A DNA stretch of 64,000 bases, taken from positions 124,001 to 188,000 of the forward strand of contig NZ_FOTF01000007.1 in the NCBI RefSeq assembly GCF_900114485.1, read 5' to 3'. Origin of the DNA: Loktanella salsilacus. GTDB taxonomy: Bacteria > Pseudomonadota > Alphaproteobacteria > Rhodobacterales > Rhodobacteraceae. Position 1 is the first letter of the stretch. Each line of letters starts with the position of its first letter. Under the pieces are notes generated by a model that ran no database searches, was not told the origin of the DNA, and saw only the letters and a list, made by a program, of their open reading frames with translations. The position numbers and the translations under genes are program-made. This document shows positions 8,124 through 15,987 of the stretch, in pieces.

Positions 8124-8669
8124 GTGGCCGCCACCGATAAACCACTGCTGATCAAGCGCTACGCCAGCCGGCGCCTGTATAATACCGAGACCAGCGATTA
8201 CGTCACGCTGGAAGATATCGCGACTTTTATCCGCGCAGGCCGCGAAGTGCAGATCGTTGATCTGAAATCTGGTGATGACTTGACGCGGCAGTACCTGCTG
8301 CAAATCATCGCCGAACACGAAAACCGCGGCGAAAGCGTGCTGGGCGTCGACCTTTTGACCGACCTTGTGCGCGGCTACACCAGCCAGGCCGTATCCGTCG
8401 TGCCGCAATTCCTGACCGCCAGCTTCGAGATGCTGCGCGATGGGCAAAGCAAGGCGATGGACAATATGACCAAAACGAACCCGCTGCTGAATATGCCGGG
8501 GTTCGAAGCGATGCGCAGCCAGCAATCCGCGTTCTTTAAGGCGATGACCGGTGGGTTGATTCCCGGCGTGTCACGCGAGCCGCAAAAGACCAAGCCTGCG
8601 GATGATCTGGAAACGATCAAGGCGCAGCTTGCTGAAATGCAGGACAAGCTGTCCAAGTTGGGCAAGTAA
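8124..8669 (+). CDS. phaR: PHA synthesis repressor PhaR
   Basis: PhaR senses PHA granules and represses phasin and its own gene. The GTG at 8124 is chosen because GGGAGG (8111-8116) lies 7 nt upstream, giving 181 residues. The N-terminal domain (about residues 8-70) has the PHB/PHA accumulation regulator signature: LIKRYASRRLYNTETSDYVT and then ATFIRAGREVQIVDLKSGDDLT. A second PHB_acc-type region follows. The C-terminus ends in a short predicted coiled coil (LETIKAQLAEMQDKLSKL). It is preceded by its own operator-like sequence and follows phaP. Confidence 0.94.
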   Translation: MAATDKPLLIKRYASRRLYNTETSDYVTLEDIATFIRAGREVQIVDLKSGDDLTRQYLLQIIAEHENRGESVLGVDLLTDLVRGYTSQAVSVVPQFLTASFEMLRDGQSKAMDNMTKTNPLLNMPGFEAMRSQQSAFFKAMTGGLIPGVSREPQKTKPADDLETIKAQLAEMQDKLSKLGK

Positions 8670-8681
8670 AGGCCCAAACCA

Positions 8682-9860
8682 ATGATCCTGAATGTCGTCG
8701 TGGTGGCGGTCGTCACTGCGATGGCCGCGCTTCTGGCCTCGCGCCGGGTTGCATCCGCCCCGCTGTGGCGCGCGACGACAACGCCGCTCGCGTCAATTAT
8801 CGGCAGCGGATTTCTGGTGCTGGGGCCGCTGCTGGGCGGGGCATACGGCATATGGGCGATCTTGGTCATGGCGGTGTTGAACGCTGTGGCTTGGGCCTTT
8901 GGTGCGGCGATCCGGCAAAGCATCGCAGACCCGCGCCCATCCCCGCGCCTTGATACGGCGGCGTCGGTGGTGCTGGCCTTTGCCTATGTCATTTCGGTCG
9001 CATATTATCTGAACCTGTTCGGTGCCTTCGCCGTCAGCCTGACACCGTTTGATACGGATATGGCGGCGCGCACGGTGTCGACTGCGGTGTTCCTGTGCGT
9101 CCTGATCGTAGGCTGGACCAAAGGCTTTGCCGCGCTGGAACGGATGGAGCAGGTGTCGGTCGGGATTAAACTCGCGATTATCGCGGGGCTGCTAACCGGG
9201 CTGGCCATCACCTTTGCGCAGCGCGCCGGGGCGGGGACGCTGATTATCGAAACCCAGCATCTGGCGTTTTGGCCTGCAATCACCTTGGGCTTTGGCCTGA
9301 TCGTGACAGTGCAAGGGTTCGAGACGTCGCGCTTCCTTGGCGAAAGCTATGATGCCCCCATGCGCGTGCGATCAATGAAGCTGGCGCAGCTGACAGCCGC
9401 CGCGATCTACATGGTCTATATCATCTTGCTGGTGCCTCTGTTTGCGGCTTCCGAGTACCAGCTGTCGGAAACCGCGATCATCGACATGATGGCCGGGGTC
9501 GCACCGGTGTTGCCGCTGCTGTTGGTCGCCGCCGCGCTTGCCGCGCAGTTCAGCGCGGCGGTAGCGGATACCAGCGGATCAGGCGGGCTGATTGCAGAGG
9601 TGACGCGCGGACGCGTTGACCCGCGCACAGGTTATGCGGTGCTGGTGGGGCTTGGTGTCGTGATGACTTGGACGCTGGATGTGTTCCAGATCATCGCTTT
9701 CGCCAGCCGCGCCTTTGCGTTGTACTATACGCTTCAAGCCGTTGTTGCGGCGCAAACGTCGCTGGGCCGGGGTGCCAAGACACGCGCCTTTGGCTGGGCC
9801 GCCCTTGCGATATTTGGCGCGTTGATCGTCGTGCTGGGCCGCGCGGCAGAGGGCGGTTAG
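8682..9860 (+). CDS. APC-superfamily-like integral membrane permease
   Basis: The 392-residue protein contains about 11-12 hydrophobic helices. An early IIGSGFLVLGPLLGG glycine motif in helix 1 and a mid-protein GFETSRFLGESYDAP loop resemble the unwound helices and E-rich loops of amino acid-polyamine-organocation carriers. No substrate can be assigned. It begins 12 nt after phaR with AAAGG before the ATG, so it may share readthrough from phaR. It converges with the downstream FAD oxidase gene, overlapping it by 4 bases. The membrane-protein call is sure; the family is moderate. Confidence 0.65.
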   Translation: MILNVVVVAVVTAMAALLASRRVASAPLWRATTTPLASIIGSGFLVLGPLLGGAYGIWAILVMAVLNAVAWAFGAAIRQSIADPRPSPRLDTAASVVLAFAYVISVAYYLNLFGAFAVSLTPFDTDMAARTVSTAVFLCVLIVGWTKGFAALERMEQVSVGIKLAIIAGLLTGLAITFAQRAGAGTLIIETQHLAFWPAITLGFGLIVTVQGFETSRFLGESYDAPMRVRSMKLAQLTAAAIYMVYIILLVPLFAASEYQLSETAIIDMMAGVAPVLPLLLVAAALAAQFSAAVADTSGSGGLIAEVTRGRVDPRTGYAVLVGLGVVMTWTLDVFQIIAFASRAFALYYTLQAVVAAQTSLGRGAKTRAFGWAALAIFGALIVVLGRAAEGG

Positions 9861-11161
9861 ACCCCCAACCTGTCCCGCAGCGCATACCATGTCATCGCCA
9901 GCGTCAGCAGCGGGGTGCTGAAACGGGCACCGCCCGGAAAGTTCGGTACTGGCAGCGCTGACATCACGTCAAAGCGCCCGGTCTGGCCAAGGATCGCTTC
10001 GGCCATGACGCGACCTGTGAAACCGGACAGGGCGACACCGTGCCCGGAAAAACCAGCCCCCGACATCATGTTCGGCGCGACGCGTTGCAGCGCGGGCAGG
10101 CGGGTCATCGTGATGCCCAGCGTGCCGCCCCAGACGTAGTCCAGCTTGACCTGCGCCAGTTGCGGAAACAGCGATACCATCCGCGCATGCAGGGCCGGGG
10201 CGATGTCTGTGGGAAAGCCGACAGAGTAGCTTTCGCGCCCACCAAACAGCAGGCGGCGGTCTTCGGACAGGCGGTAATAATTCACTACGAACTTGGAATC
10301 CGCGACGGCGATATCGCGGGTCAGAACCTCGTCTGCCAGATCGCCCAGCGGCTCTGTCGCGCCGATGAACGAATTGATCGCCATCACGCGGGCGGCGACC
10401 TTGCGGTTGATGCCCGGCAAATAGCCGTTGCCAGCCAGAATAACGTGATCCGCTGTCACCACACCGCGCCCGGTCTGCACGCGGGCGGGCGTGCCTTGCT
10501 GGATGCAGTGAACTTCCGACCCTTCAAGGATCACAGCGCCCGCAGCCTCTGCCGCGGCGGCAAGGCCAACGGCATAGCGCAGGGGGTGGATATGGGCGGC
10601 ACCGTTGTCCAGCCAACCGCCGGCATAGGCATCGGTGCGCACAATGTCATGCAGCCCGGCGCGGTCTAGCGGCGTGATCTTGTCGTAGCCGTAGTTGCGC
10701 GCCAGAAACTCCGCCTCGGCGTGCAAGTCCTTGCGGCCCTTGTCCGAATAGGTGCCAAAGGCCACGCCCGGCGTCCACTTCGCATCTGGCGCATGGGTGT
10801 CGATTAAATCGTGCAGATCGGCCTTGGCCTGTTCGGCGCAGTCCCACAGCGCCCGCGCCGGGCCATCGCCCAGCTTTTTCGCCAGATCAATCTGGTGCCA
10901 ATTATAGCCCGACCCGACCTGACCGCCATTGCGCCCCGACGCGCCAAAGCCCGCGCGATGCGCCTCTAGCACGATGACCTTGCGCCCAGCTTGCGCCAAT
11001 CGCAGCGCCGCTGTCAGCCCGGTATAGCCGGCACCGATGATGCAAACGTCAGCTTGTTGGTTGCCGCGCAGTGATGGGCGTTGCGGCGGCAAATCGGCCG
11101 TCGATGCATACCAGCTGGCGGGAAATTCACCGGCGGTGTCGTTGCGATACAGTGGGTTCAT
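9857..11161 (-). CDS. FAD-dependent amine oxidoreductase (PuuB/OrdL-like)
   Basis: The 434-residue DAO-family flavoprotein has an N-terminal Rossmann motif IIGAGYTGLTAA (GxGxxG at residues 43-48), then EAHRAGFGASGRNGGQ, which matches the gamma-glutamylputrescine oxidase/OrdL group. By family it would oxidise a gamma-glutamylated amine to the aldehyde with release of H2O2. The ATG at 11161 overlaps the stop of the 41-residue membrane ORF (ATGA). It is the last gene of a minus-strand operon that runs from the ABC importer. The exact amine substrate is not known. Confidence 0.82.
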   Translation of the reverse strand: MNPLYRNDTAGEFPASWYASTADLPPQRPSLRGNQQADVCIIGAGYTGLTAALRLAQAGRKVIVLEAHRAGFGASGRNGGQVGSGYNWHQIDLAKKLGDGPARALWDCAEQAKADLHDLIDTHAPDAKWTPGVAFGTYSDKGRKDLHAEAEFLARNYGYDKITPLDRAGLHDIVRTDAYAGGWLDNGAAHIHPLRYAVGLAAAAEAAGAVILEGSEVHCIQQGTPARVQTGRGVVTADHVILAGNGYLPGINRKVAARVMAINSFIGATEPLGDLADEVLTRDIAVADSKFVVNYYRLSEDRRLLFGGRESYSVGFPTDIAPALHARMVSLFPQLAQVKLDYVWGGTLGITMTRLPALQRVAPNMMSGAGFSGHGVALSGFTGRVMAEAILGQTGRFDVMSALPVPNFPGGARFSTPLLTLAMTWYALRDRLGV

Positions 11162-11283
11162 TCGGCCTCGATGTGCTGTGGCTGGACCTTGTCCCATGTC
11201 GTTGCGACGGCCAATGACAGCGCGCCAAGGCAGAACACGAACCCAAGGGCCGCAAGCAGGTTGCGTTTCATCCGATCAGACAT
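11158..11283 (-). CDS. 41-residue single-pass membrane peptide, translationally coupled
   Basis: This small ORF starts inside the last codons of the GS gene (AATGTCTGA, start and stop overlapping) and ends in an ATGA overlap with the FAD oxidase start, so it is coupled on both sides. The product has a basic N-terminus (MSDRMKRN), one hydrophobic helix of about 18 residues (LLAALGFVFCLGALSLAV) and an acidic C-tail. No family is recognised. An internal ATG (MKRN) could also serve as start. Its placement suggests it docks the GS/oxidase pair or the importer at the membrane, but this is inference. Confidence 0.6.
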   Translation of the reverse strand: MSDRMKRNLLAALGFVFCLGALSLAVATTWDKVQPQHIEAE

Positions 11284-12628
11284 TGAGCAACAGATGTTCG
11301 CGTTCCCAAGGGCTGATGACCTGTAGAAACTCGTTATATTCTGCATGCTTAACGATGGAATAGACGCGGGCGAATTCCTCGCCTAGCACGGCTTGCATCT
11401 CTTTCGCTCCGTCGAACAGCTCTAGCGCGGCATATAGGCCCTGTGGAATTGCATCCTCGGCCTCGTAGGCGTCGCCTTGGAAACGTTTGTCGGGCCAAAT
11501 CTCGTTTTTCATGCCCAAATAACCGCAGGCCAGCGATGCCGCGATGCACAGGTAGGGATTGCAATCCATACCAGCCAGACGGTTTTCCACGCGCCGCGCC
11601 TCTGGCGGGGAAATCGGAATCCGGATGCCTGTCGTGCGGTTGTCGCGGCCCCATTCAAGGTTAATCGGCGCGGCGTGGTCACGCACATAGCGGCGATAGC
11701 TGTTCACATAGGGCGCGATCACGGCGATCACGCTTGGCATATGTTCTTGCAAGCCGCCGATGAAGTGAAAGAAGTCATCGGTCTCTCCGCCTTGCGGGCC
11801 GGTAAAGATGTTGCGGCCTTTGCGGTCCAGTACCGAGTGGTGGACGTGCATTGCGCTGCCCGGCTCGCCCTCGATCGGTTTGGCCATAAAGGTCGCGGTG
11901 CAGTTATGCTTCAACGCCGCCTCGCGCAGCAGGCGTTTGAAAAAGAACACCTCGTCCGCCAGCTTGACCGGATCGCCGTGGCGCAGGTTGATTTCAAGCT
12001 GACCAGCGCCGCCTTCTTGGGTGATGCCGTCGATCTCGATCCCTTGGATTTCGGCGTATTCATAGATGTCGTCGATCACCGGGCCATAATCGTCCACGGC
12101 GGACATGGAATAGGCCTGCCGCGCCGCAGCGGGGCGGCCTGTACGGCCCATCATCGGTTCAATCGGCTTGGCGGGGTCGATGTTGCGGCCGACCAGATAG
12201 AATTCCATCTCCGGCGCGACGACGGGCGTCCAGCCTTCGGCTTTGTACAGGTCGACGACGCGTTTCAGCACGTTGCGCGGGCTGCATCCAACTGGGCGGC
12301 CCTTTTGATCAAAGGCATCGTGGATCACCTGCAATGTGCCGTCTTTTGTCCACGGCGCGGCAGTCGCGGTGGACATGTCAGGGCGGAGGATCATGTCAGG
12401 CTCTAAGAAGCCTTCGGGGCCAGCAGCCTCGCCCCATTCACCGGTGATGGTCTGAAAAAAGATCGAGTTTGGCAGGTGGAAATGCGCCTGCTTTTCCCAT
12501 TTCGAGGCGGGCACAGCCTTGCCGCGGGCGATCCCGGGCAGGTCGGCGATGACGCATTCGACCTCGTCCAAGCGGTTGTTTTCCAGATAGACGCGCGCGG
12601 CCTCTGGGATCGCATCCATCCAAGTCAT
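11276..12628 (-). CDS. glutamine synthetase family protein (gamma-glutamylamide synthetase-like)
   Basis: The 450-residue protein has GS-family landmarks. The metal site APEMEFYL lies near residue 149, TQEGGAGQLEINL is in the middle, MHVHHSVLD carries the active-site histidines, and NRTTGIRIP is the ATP/glutamate loop. The layout fits PuuA/GlnT-type ligases, which join glutamate to an amine, more than the 470-residue GlnA, which also ends with an adenylylation region not evident here. Its neighbours (oxidase, class I amidotransferase, ABC importer) support gamma-glutamylation of an imported amine. Its ATG overlaps the stop of the upstream amidotransferase by 4 nt. Confidence 0.85.
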   Translation of the reverse strand: MTWMDAIPEAARVYLENNRLDEVECVIADLPGIARGKAVPASKWEKQAHFHLPNSIFFQTITGEWGEAAGPEGFLEPDMILRPDMSTATAAPWTKDGTLQVIHDAFDQKGRPVGCSPRNVLKRVVDLYKAEGWTPVVAPEMEFYLVGRNIDPAKPIEPMMGRTGRPAAARQAYSMSAVDDYGPVIDDIYEYAEIQGIEIDGITQEGGAGQLEINLRHGDPVKLADEVFFFKRLLREAALKHNCTATFMAKPIEGEPGSAMHVHHSVLDRKGRNIFTGPQGGETDDFFHFIGGLQEHMPSVIAVIAPYVNSYRRYVRDHAAPINLEWGRDNRTTGIRIPISPPEARRVENRLAGMDCNPYLCIAASLACGYLGMKNEIWPDKRFQGDAYEAEDAIPQGLYAALELFDGAKEMQAVLGEEFARVYSIVKHAEYNEFLQVISPWEREHLLLNV

Positions 12629-13308
12629 GTCAGGCTCCGGGTTTTGAAAAAGCGGGTCATCTGATCCGCGATCCGGTGGTTGTCGATGGGCATCGTCGCG
12701 GTCGCGCGGGCTGCTGTCAGCAGCGGATCTGGCACAACCCCTTCGCCGCGTTCATCGCCAAGGCGCTTGGTAAAGGCATTTTCGAATTCTGGATGCGCCT
12801 GAACTGTGAAAATCCGGTCGCCGTAAACCAGCGCTGCGTTTTCGCAAAAGTCATTGGTGGCAACAATCTGTGCGCCGTCGGGGCGCTGTGTCACCTGATC
12901 CTGATGCCAGGCATTCAGCGCGACCGTGTCGCCCTGCCAGTCATAGGTCTGCCGCCCGACAGCCCAGCCGCCGGGAAACTTTTCGACGCGGCCACCCAAG
13001 GCCTGCGCGATGATCTGGTGGCCAAAGCAAATCCCGACCATCGGCGCGCCAGCGGCATAGGCGTCGCGGATAAAGATTTCCAGCGGCGCGAGAAACGGGT
13101 GATCCTCGTAGGCACCGTGCTTTGATCCGGTCAGCAGCCAACCGTCGGCGGCGTGAACGTCTGCCGGGAACTGCATATCGACGACGTCATAGGTTTCGAA
13201 TTCGAACCCCTGATCGCCCAGCAGCTGCTTGAACAGATCCGCGTAGTCGCCCGTGTCCGGCCGCATCGCATCTGGTGCGTGCCCGGTCTGCAAAATTCCG
13301 ATTTTCAT
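12625..13308 (-). CDS. class I glutamine amidotransferase-like protein
   Basis: The 227-residue GATase1 protein has the nucleophile elbow GICFGHQ (Cys94) and QAHPEF (His172, Glu174), a complete triad. Stand-alone members include GMP-synthase-like amidotransferases and PuuD-type gamma-glutamyl hydrolases. In this operon the hydrolysis of a gamma-glutamyl intermediate is the natural role, but the sequence alone does not prove it. It overlaps the GS gene by 4 nt and starts 66 bp after the second permease gene. Confidence 0.8.
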   Translation of the reverse strand: MKIGILQTGHAPDAMRPDTGDYADLFKQLLGDQGFEFETYDVVDMQFPADVHAADGWLLTGSKHGAYEDHPFLAPLEIFIRDAYAAGAPMVGICFGHQIIAQALGGRVEKFPGGWAVGRQTYDWQGDTVALNAWHQDQVTQRPDGAQIVATNDFCENAALVYGDRIFTVQAHPEFENAFTKRLGDERGEGVVPDPLLTAARATATMPIDNHRIADQMTRFFKTRSLT

Positions 13309-13374
13309 GGATCACCTGCTATTAATGATGGCAATCTAGGACGCCGTGTCCGCCCGTGCAAGCAGGCCATTTGT

Positions 13375-14181
13375 CTAGCGAATAATCTGGGGCCGGATCC
13401 GCAGCCGCTTGCGTTTTTCCTGCGGCAAGTGGCGGTTCAGACGGGCGTTGATCAGGCCAAAGGACGTGATGACGATCAGCGTCAGGATGATGAAATAGCC
13501 CGCAAGGATCGGGTAGGGGACGAAGGGGTTGAAGGTCTTATCGGCGAAGTAATTGGCGTAATACAGCGCGTCGCCCCGCTGTTGCAGCGCCGGAAAGCCA
13601 GAGAAGTAGACCAACGTCGTGGCGTGAAACAAAAAGATCGCCTCGTTCGTGTAGGCGGGCCATGCCAGCCGCAGCATCGTCGGCCAGATCACGCGGCGGA
13701 ACCGCGACCAGCCGGACAGGCCATAGGCGTCTGCCGCCTCTGTATCGCCCTTGGGGATCGATAGCAGCGCGCCATAGAAAATCTCGGCGGAATAGGCGGC
13801 GGTGTTAAAGAACAGCACGACCAGCGCGCCCGCCCAAGCGGATGTAAACATGCCGAACACCGGTGCCACGCTTTTGAGCGAGAGGAACAGGAAATAGGCA
13901 AAGAAGAACTGGATGAACAGCGGCGAGCCGCGAAAGATAAAGATGAACCATTCCGACACTTTACGCAGCACAGTGTGGCGCGAGGCTTTGCCAAGCGCGA
14001 GGGCAGTCGCCAGCACAAAGCCTGCCGCCAGCGCGAAGATGCCGAAATAGATGTTCCAGATCATGCCAGAGCCGATCAGCGTGAACTGCTGGCACAGGGT
14101 GAAATCGGATCGCGGCAAAAGCCGCTCGCCTATGCCAAGGCTGCGCAGACCGTAGTCGGCGATGGTTTGAATACAGCTCAT
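13375..14181 (-). CDS. polar amino-acid-type ABC transporter permease (second subunit)
   Basis: The 268-residue inner-membrane protein has the HisM/ArtM-type fold. Hydrophobic helices flank FIFRGSPLFIQ, and the EAA loop reads DTEAADAYGLSGWSRFRRVIWP (positions about 148-169), which docks on the ATPase. It forms a heterodimeric channel with the upstream permease. Its ATG overlaps the previous gene's stop by 4 nt (ATGA). The whole set (ATPase, binding protein, two permeases) precedes GS-like and oxidase genes, so the cargo may be an amine or a basic amino acid. Confidence 0.85.
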   Translation of the reverse strand: MSCIQTIADYGLRSLGIGERLLPRSDFTLCQQFTLIGSGMIWNIYFGIFALAAGFVLATALALGKASRHTVLRKVSEWFIFIFRGSPLFIQFFFAYFLFLSLKSVAPVFGMFTSAWAGALVVLFFNTAAYSAEIFYGALLSIPKGDTEAADAYGLSGWSRFRRVIWPTMLRLAWPAYTNEAIFLFHATTLVYFSGFPALQQRGDALYYANYFADKTFNPFVPYPILAGYFIILTLIVITSFGLINARLNRHLPQEKRKRLRIRPQIIR

Positions 14182-15062
14182 CCGGCGGCCTTTCGCTGCG
14201 CTTCACCGCCAGCGGTGGCTTGGCCGCGGGTCAGGCGGGCCATGACGCGGCTTAGCACAACTTCGGAAACTTTGGTCAGCGCGAGGTAGAACACCAAAAG
14301 CGCGCCAAAATACCACATGCGCCAGTCGCTGTGGGGGTAGTCGGTGAAATTGGGGGTCTTGGTGCTGCCAAGCTCGCGCGCCCAATAGACGATATCTTCG
14401 ACGCCCAGCAGGAACAGCAGCGGGGTTGCCTTGATCAGGACCATCCACAGGTTCGACAGGCCGGGCAGGGCATAGACCCACATCTGCGGCACCAGCACGC
14501 GGCGGGTGACTTGGCGGCGGGTCATGCCATAAGCCTCTGCCGTTTCCAGCTGGCCGCGCGGCACGGCGCGCATGGCCCCGAACATCACGTTGGCCGCGAA
14601 AGCGCCGAAGACGATGGAAAAGGTCAGGACCGCAAGGCCGAAGCCGTAAGTTTCATGCACCCACTGCGCCGCATTGCCAAGCGGCATCTTAGCCTGCTGG
14701 CAGACGACAAAGTCGTTGCCTTGCCGCACAGGTTCGGTCCAATCGGGGCACAGCACCTTTTGGCGCAGGTATTCGATGCCCTGATCCAGTGCGATGACGA
14801 AGAATAAGAAAAACGCGATATCTGGCACGCCGCGCACGACGGCCATGTAGGTTTTGCCAAACCAGCGGAATGGTGCGATCTGGCTGCGCGCGGCAGAGGC
14901 CCCGCCATAGCCGAACAGCAGCGCCACAGGTGCGGTGATCGCCAGCAACAAAAGCACCGTACCGACGGACCAATAGATGCCCATATGCTTGCCTGTGGTC
15001 AGGTAGCAAGAGAGCCACGTCAGGCCAGATAAGCTGGCGGGATCTGTGCAATAGCTAAAGAT
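14178..15062 (-). CDS. polar amino-acid-type ABC transporter permease (first subunit)
   Basis: This permease has about 5-6 helices, VVRGVPDIAFFLFF near the N-terminal third and an EAA loop LETAEAYGMTRRQVTRRVLVPQ. The start is uncertain. The frame is open to a TTG at 15126-15128, but that falls within a hairpin and repeat tail. The first ATG is at 14984, after what looks like conserved sequence (FSYCTDPASLSG). I place the start at 15062, where the codon is ATC with AAGGA 8 nt upstream. That would be a rare non-AUG initiation. The true start is one of these three. Function: substrate translocation with the second permease. Confidence 0.75.
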   Translation of the reverse strand: MFSYCTDPASLSGLTWLSCYLTTGKHMGIYWSVGTVLLLLAITAPVALLFGYGGASAARSQIAPFRWFGKTYMAVVRGVPDIAFFLFFVIALDQGIEYLRQKVLCPDWTEPVRQGNDFVVCQQAKMPLGNAAQWVHETYGFGLAVLTFSIVFGAFAANVMFGAMRAVPRGQLETAEAYGMTRRQVTRRVLVPQMWVYALPGLSNLWMVLIKATPLLFLLGVEDIVYWARELGSTKTPNFTDYPHSDWRMWYFGALLVFYLALTKVSEVVLSRVMARLTRGQATAGGEAQRKAAG

Positions 15063-15088
15063 GGCGCCGATCCTTGACGTTGGTGTGT

Positions 15089-15110
15089 GAGTATTTTTGG
15101 CAAGATGATG
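15089..15110 (+). repeat. variant of the interspersed tail repeat, inside the ABC operon
   Basis: GAGTATTTTTGGCAAGATGA and its flanks match 16 of 22 positions of the tail found at 19079, 30905, 42257 and 51678. Here it sits between the binding-protein and permease genes instead of between convergent genes, next to a perfect hairpin. Confidence 0.6.
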
Positions 15111-15115
15111 GGGAT

Positions 15116-15145
15116 GCGCCGCGCCCAAGTACGGGGGCGCGGCGC
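15116..15145. promoter_or_regulatory. intercistronic hairpin between binding-protein and permease genes
   Basis: A perfect 11-bp inverted repeat (GCGCCGCGCCC / GGGCGCGGCGC, 8-nt loop) lies just after the binding-protein stop. No T-run follows on the minus strand. Such hairpins commonly stabilise the upstream mRNA and reduce permease expression relative to the binding protein. Confidence 0.7.
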
Positions 15146-15152
15146 CTGATTT

Positions 15153-15878
15153 TTAGAACGTGGCAGAGCCCGGCAGCATGTCGGTGATCAGCGTGTTCAA
15201 GGTGCCATCAGCCTTCATGGACTGAATCGCGGCGTCGAACTTTGTCTTCAGCTCTGCGTCGCTTTCGCGCAGGCCAAGGCCAATGCCGCCACCGATCAGG
15301 ACGTCTTCGCCCATCATGTTCAGATCGCCGTCAGCTTCTGCGATTGGCAGCAAGAAGGCTTTGTCGGCCAGAACAGCGTCAGCTTCGCCGTTACGCACGG
15401 CGGCGACGGCCTCTTCTGGGGTTGCGAATTCCAGCAAGGTCGCGCCGGGCAGTTCGGACGCGACATAGCCGGCCTGAATTGTGCCGGACTGGGCGGACAC
15501 AACAGCGGAAGCCAGATCAACACCGTCGGTCATCGACACGAATGCGCTGGGATCGGGCTGGGTATAAGGGTCAGAGAAATCGATGACTTCGTCACGCTCT
15601 GGCGTGATCGACATGCCGGCCATGATGACATCGTAGTTGCCGGACACCAGGTTCGGAATGATGCTGTCCCAGTCGTTGGTGACCCACGTGCAGTTCAGCT
15701 CAGCGCGTTTGCACAGCTCGTCGCCCAGAACACGCTCGAAGCCGTCGACTTCGCCAGCGTCGTTGATGAAGTTATACGGAGGGTAGGCGCCTTCGGTGCC
15801 CATGCGCACGACGTCCTGCGCCATGGCGGATCCGGCTAGCAGTGCGAAGGCTGCTGTGGTGAGTGTTAGTTTATTCAT
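15153..15878 (-). CDS. periplasmic amino-acid-type ABC substrate-binding protein
   Basis: The 241-residue protein starts at the ATG preceded by GGGAGACGAC. It has a Sec signal peptide with cleavage likely after AGSAMA-QD, then the SBP_bac_3 fold: RMGTEGAYPPYNF, GFERVLGDEL, NDWDSIIPNLVSGNYDVIMAGMS and DFSDPYTQ. Members bind polar amino acids or related cations in the periplasm. It is encoded between the ATPase gene and the two permeases. Ligand identity cannot be deduced, but the downstream GS-like and oxidase genes point to an amine or a basic amino acid. Confidence 0.9.
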   Translation of the reverse strand: MNKLTLTTAAFALLAGSAMAQDVVRMGTEGAYPPYNFINDAGEVDGFERVLGDELCKRAELNCTWVTNDWDSIIPNLVSGNYDVIMAGMSITPERDEVIDFSDPYTQPDPSAFVSMTDGVDLASAVVSAQSGTIQAGYVASELPGATLLEFATPEEAVAAVRNGEADAVLADKAFLLPIAEADGDLNMMGEDVLIGGGIGLGLRESDAELKTKFDAAIQSMKADGTLNTLITDMLPGSATF

Positions 15879-15987
15879 TGTCGTCTCCCGTTGGATGGGG
15901 CGGCGTTGCGCCCCGTTGATCGGACGGAGGGTTATGCGAAACCCGCAAAATGGCAAGCGTGAATAGGCTGACGCTAGGTCAGGTGGC

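Noticed and set aside
11477-12406. 309-residue plus-strand open frame
   Set aside because: It is the antisense of the GS-like gene and shows no family features.
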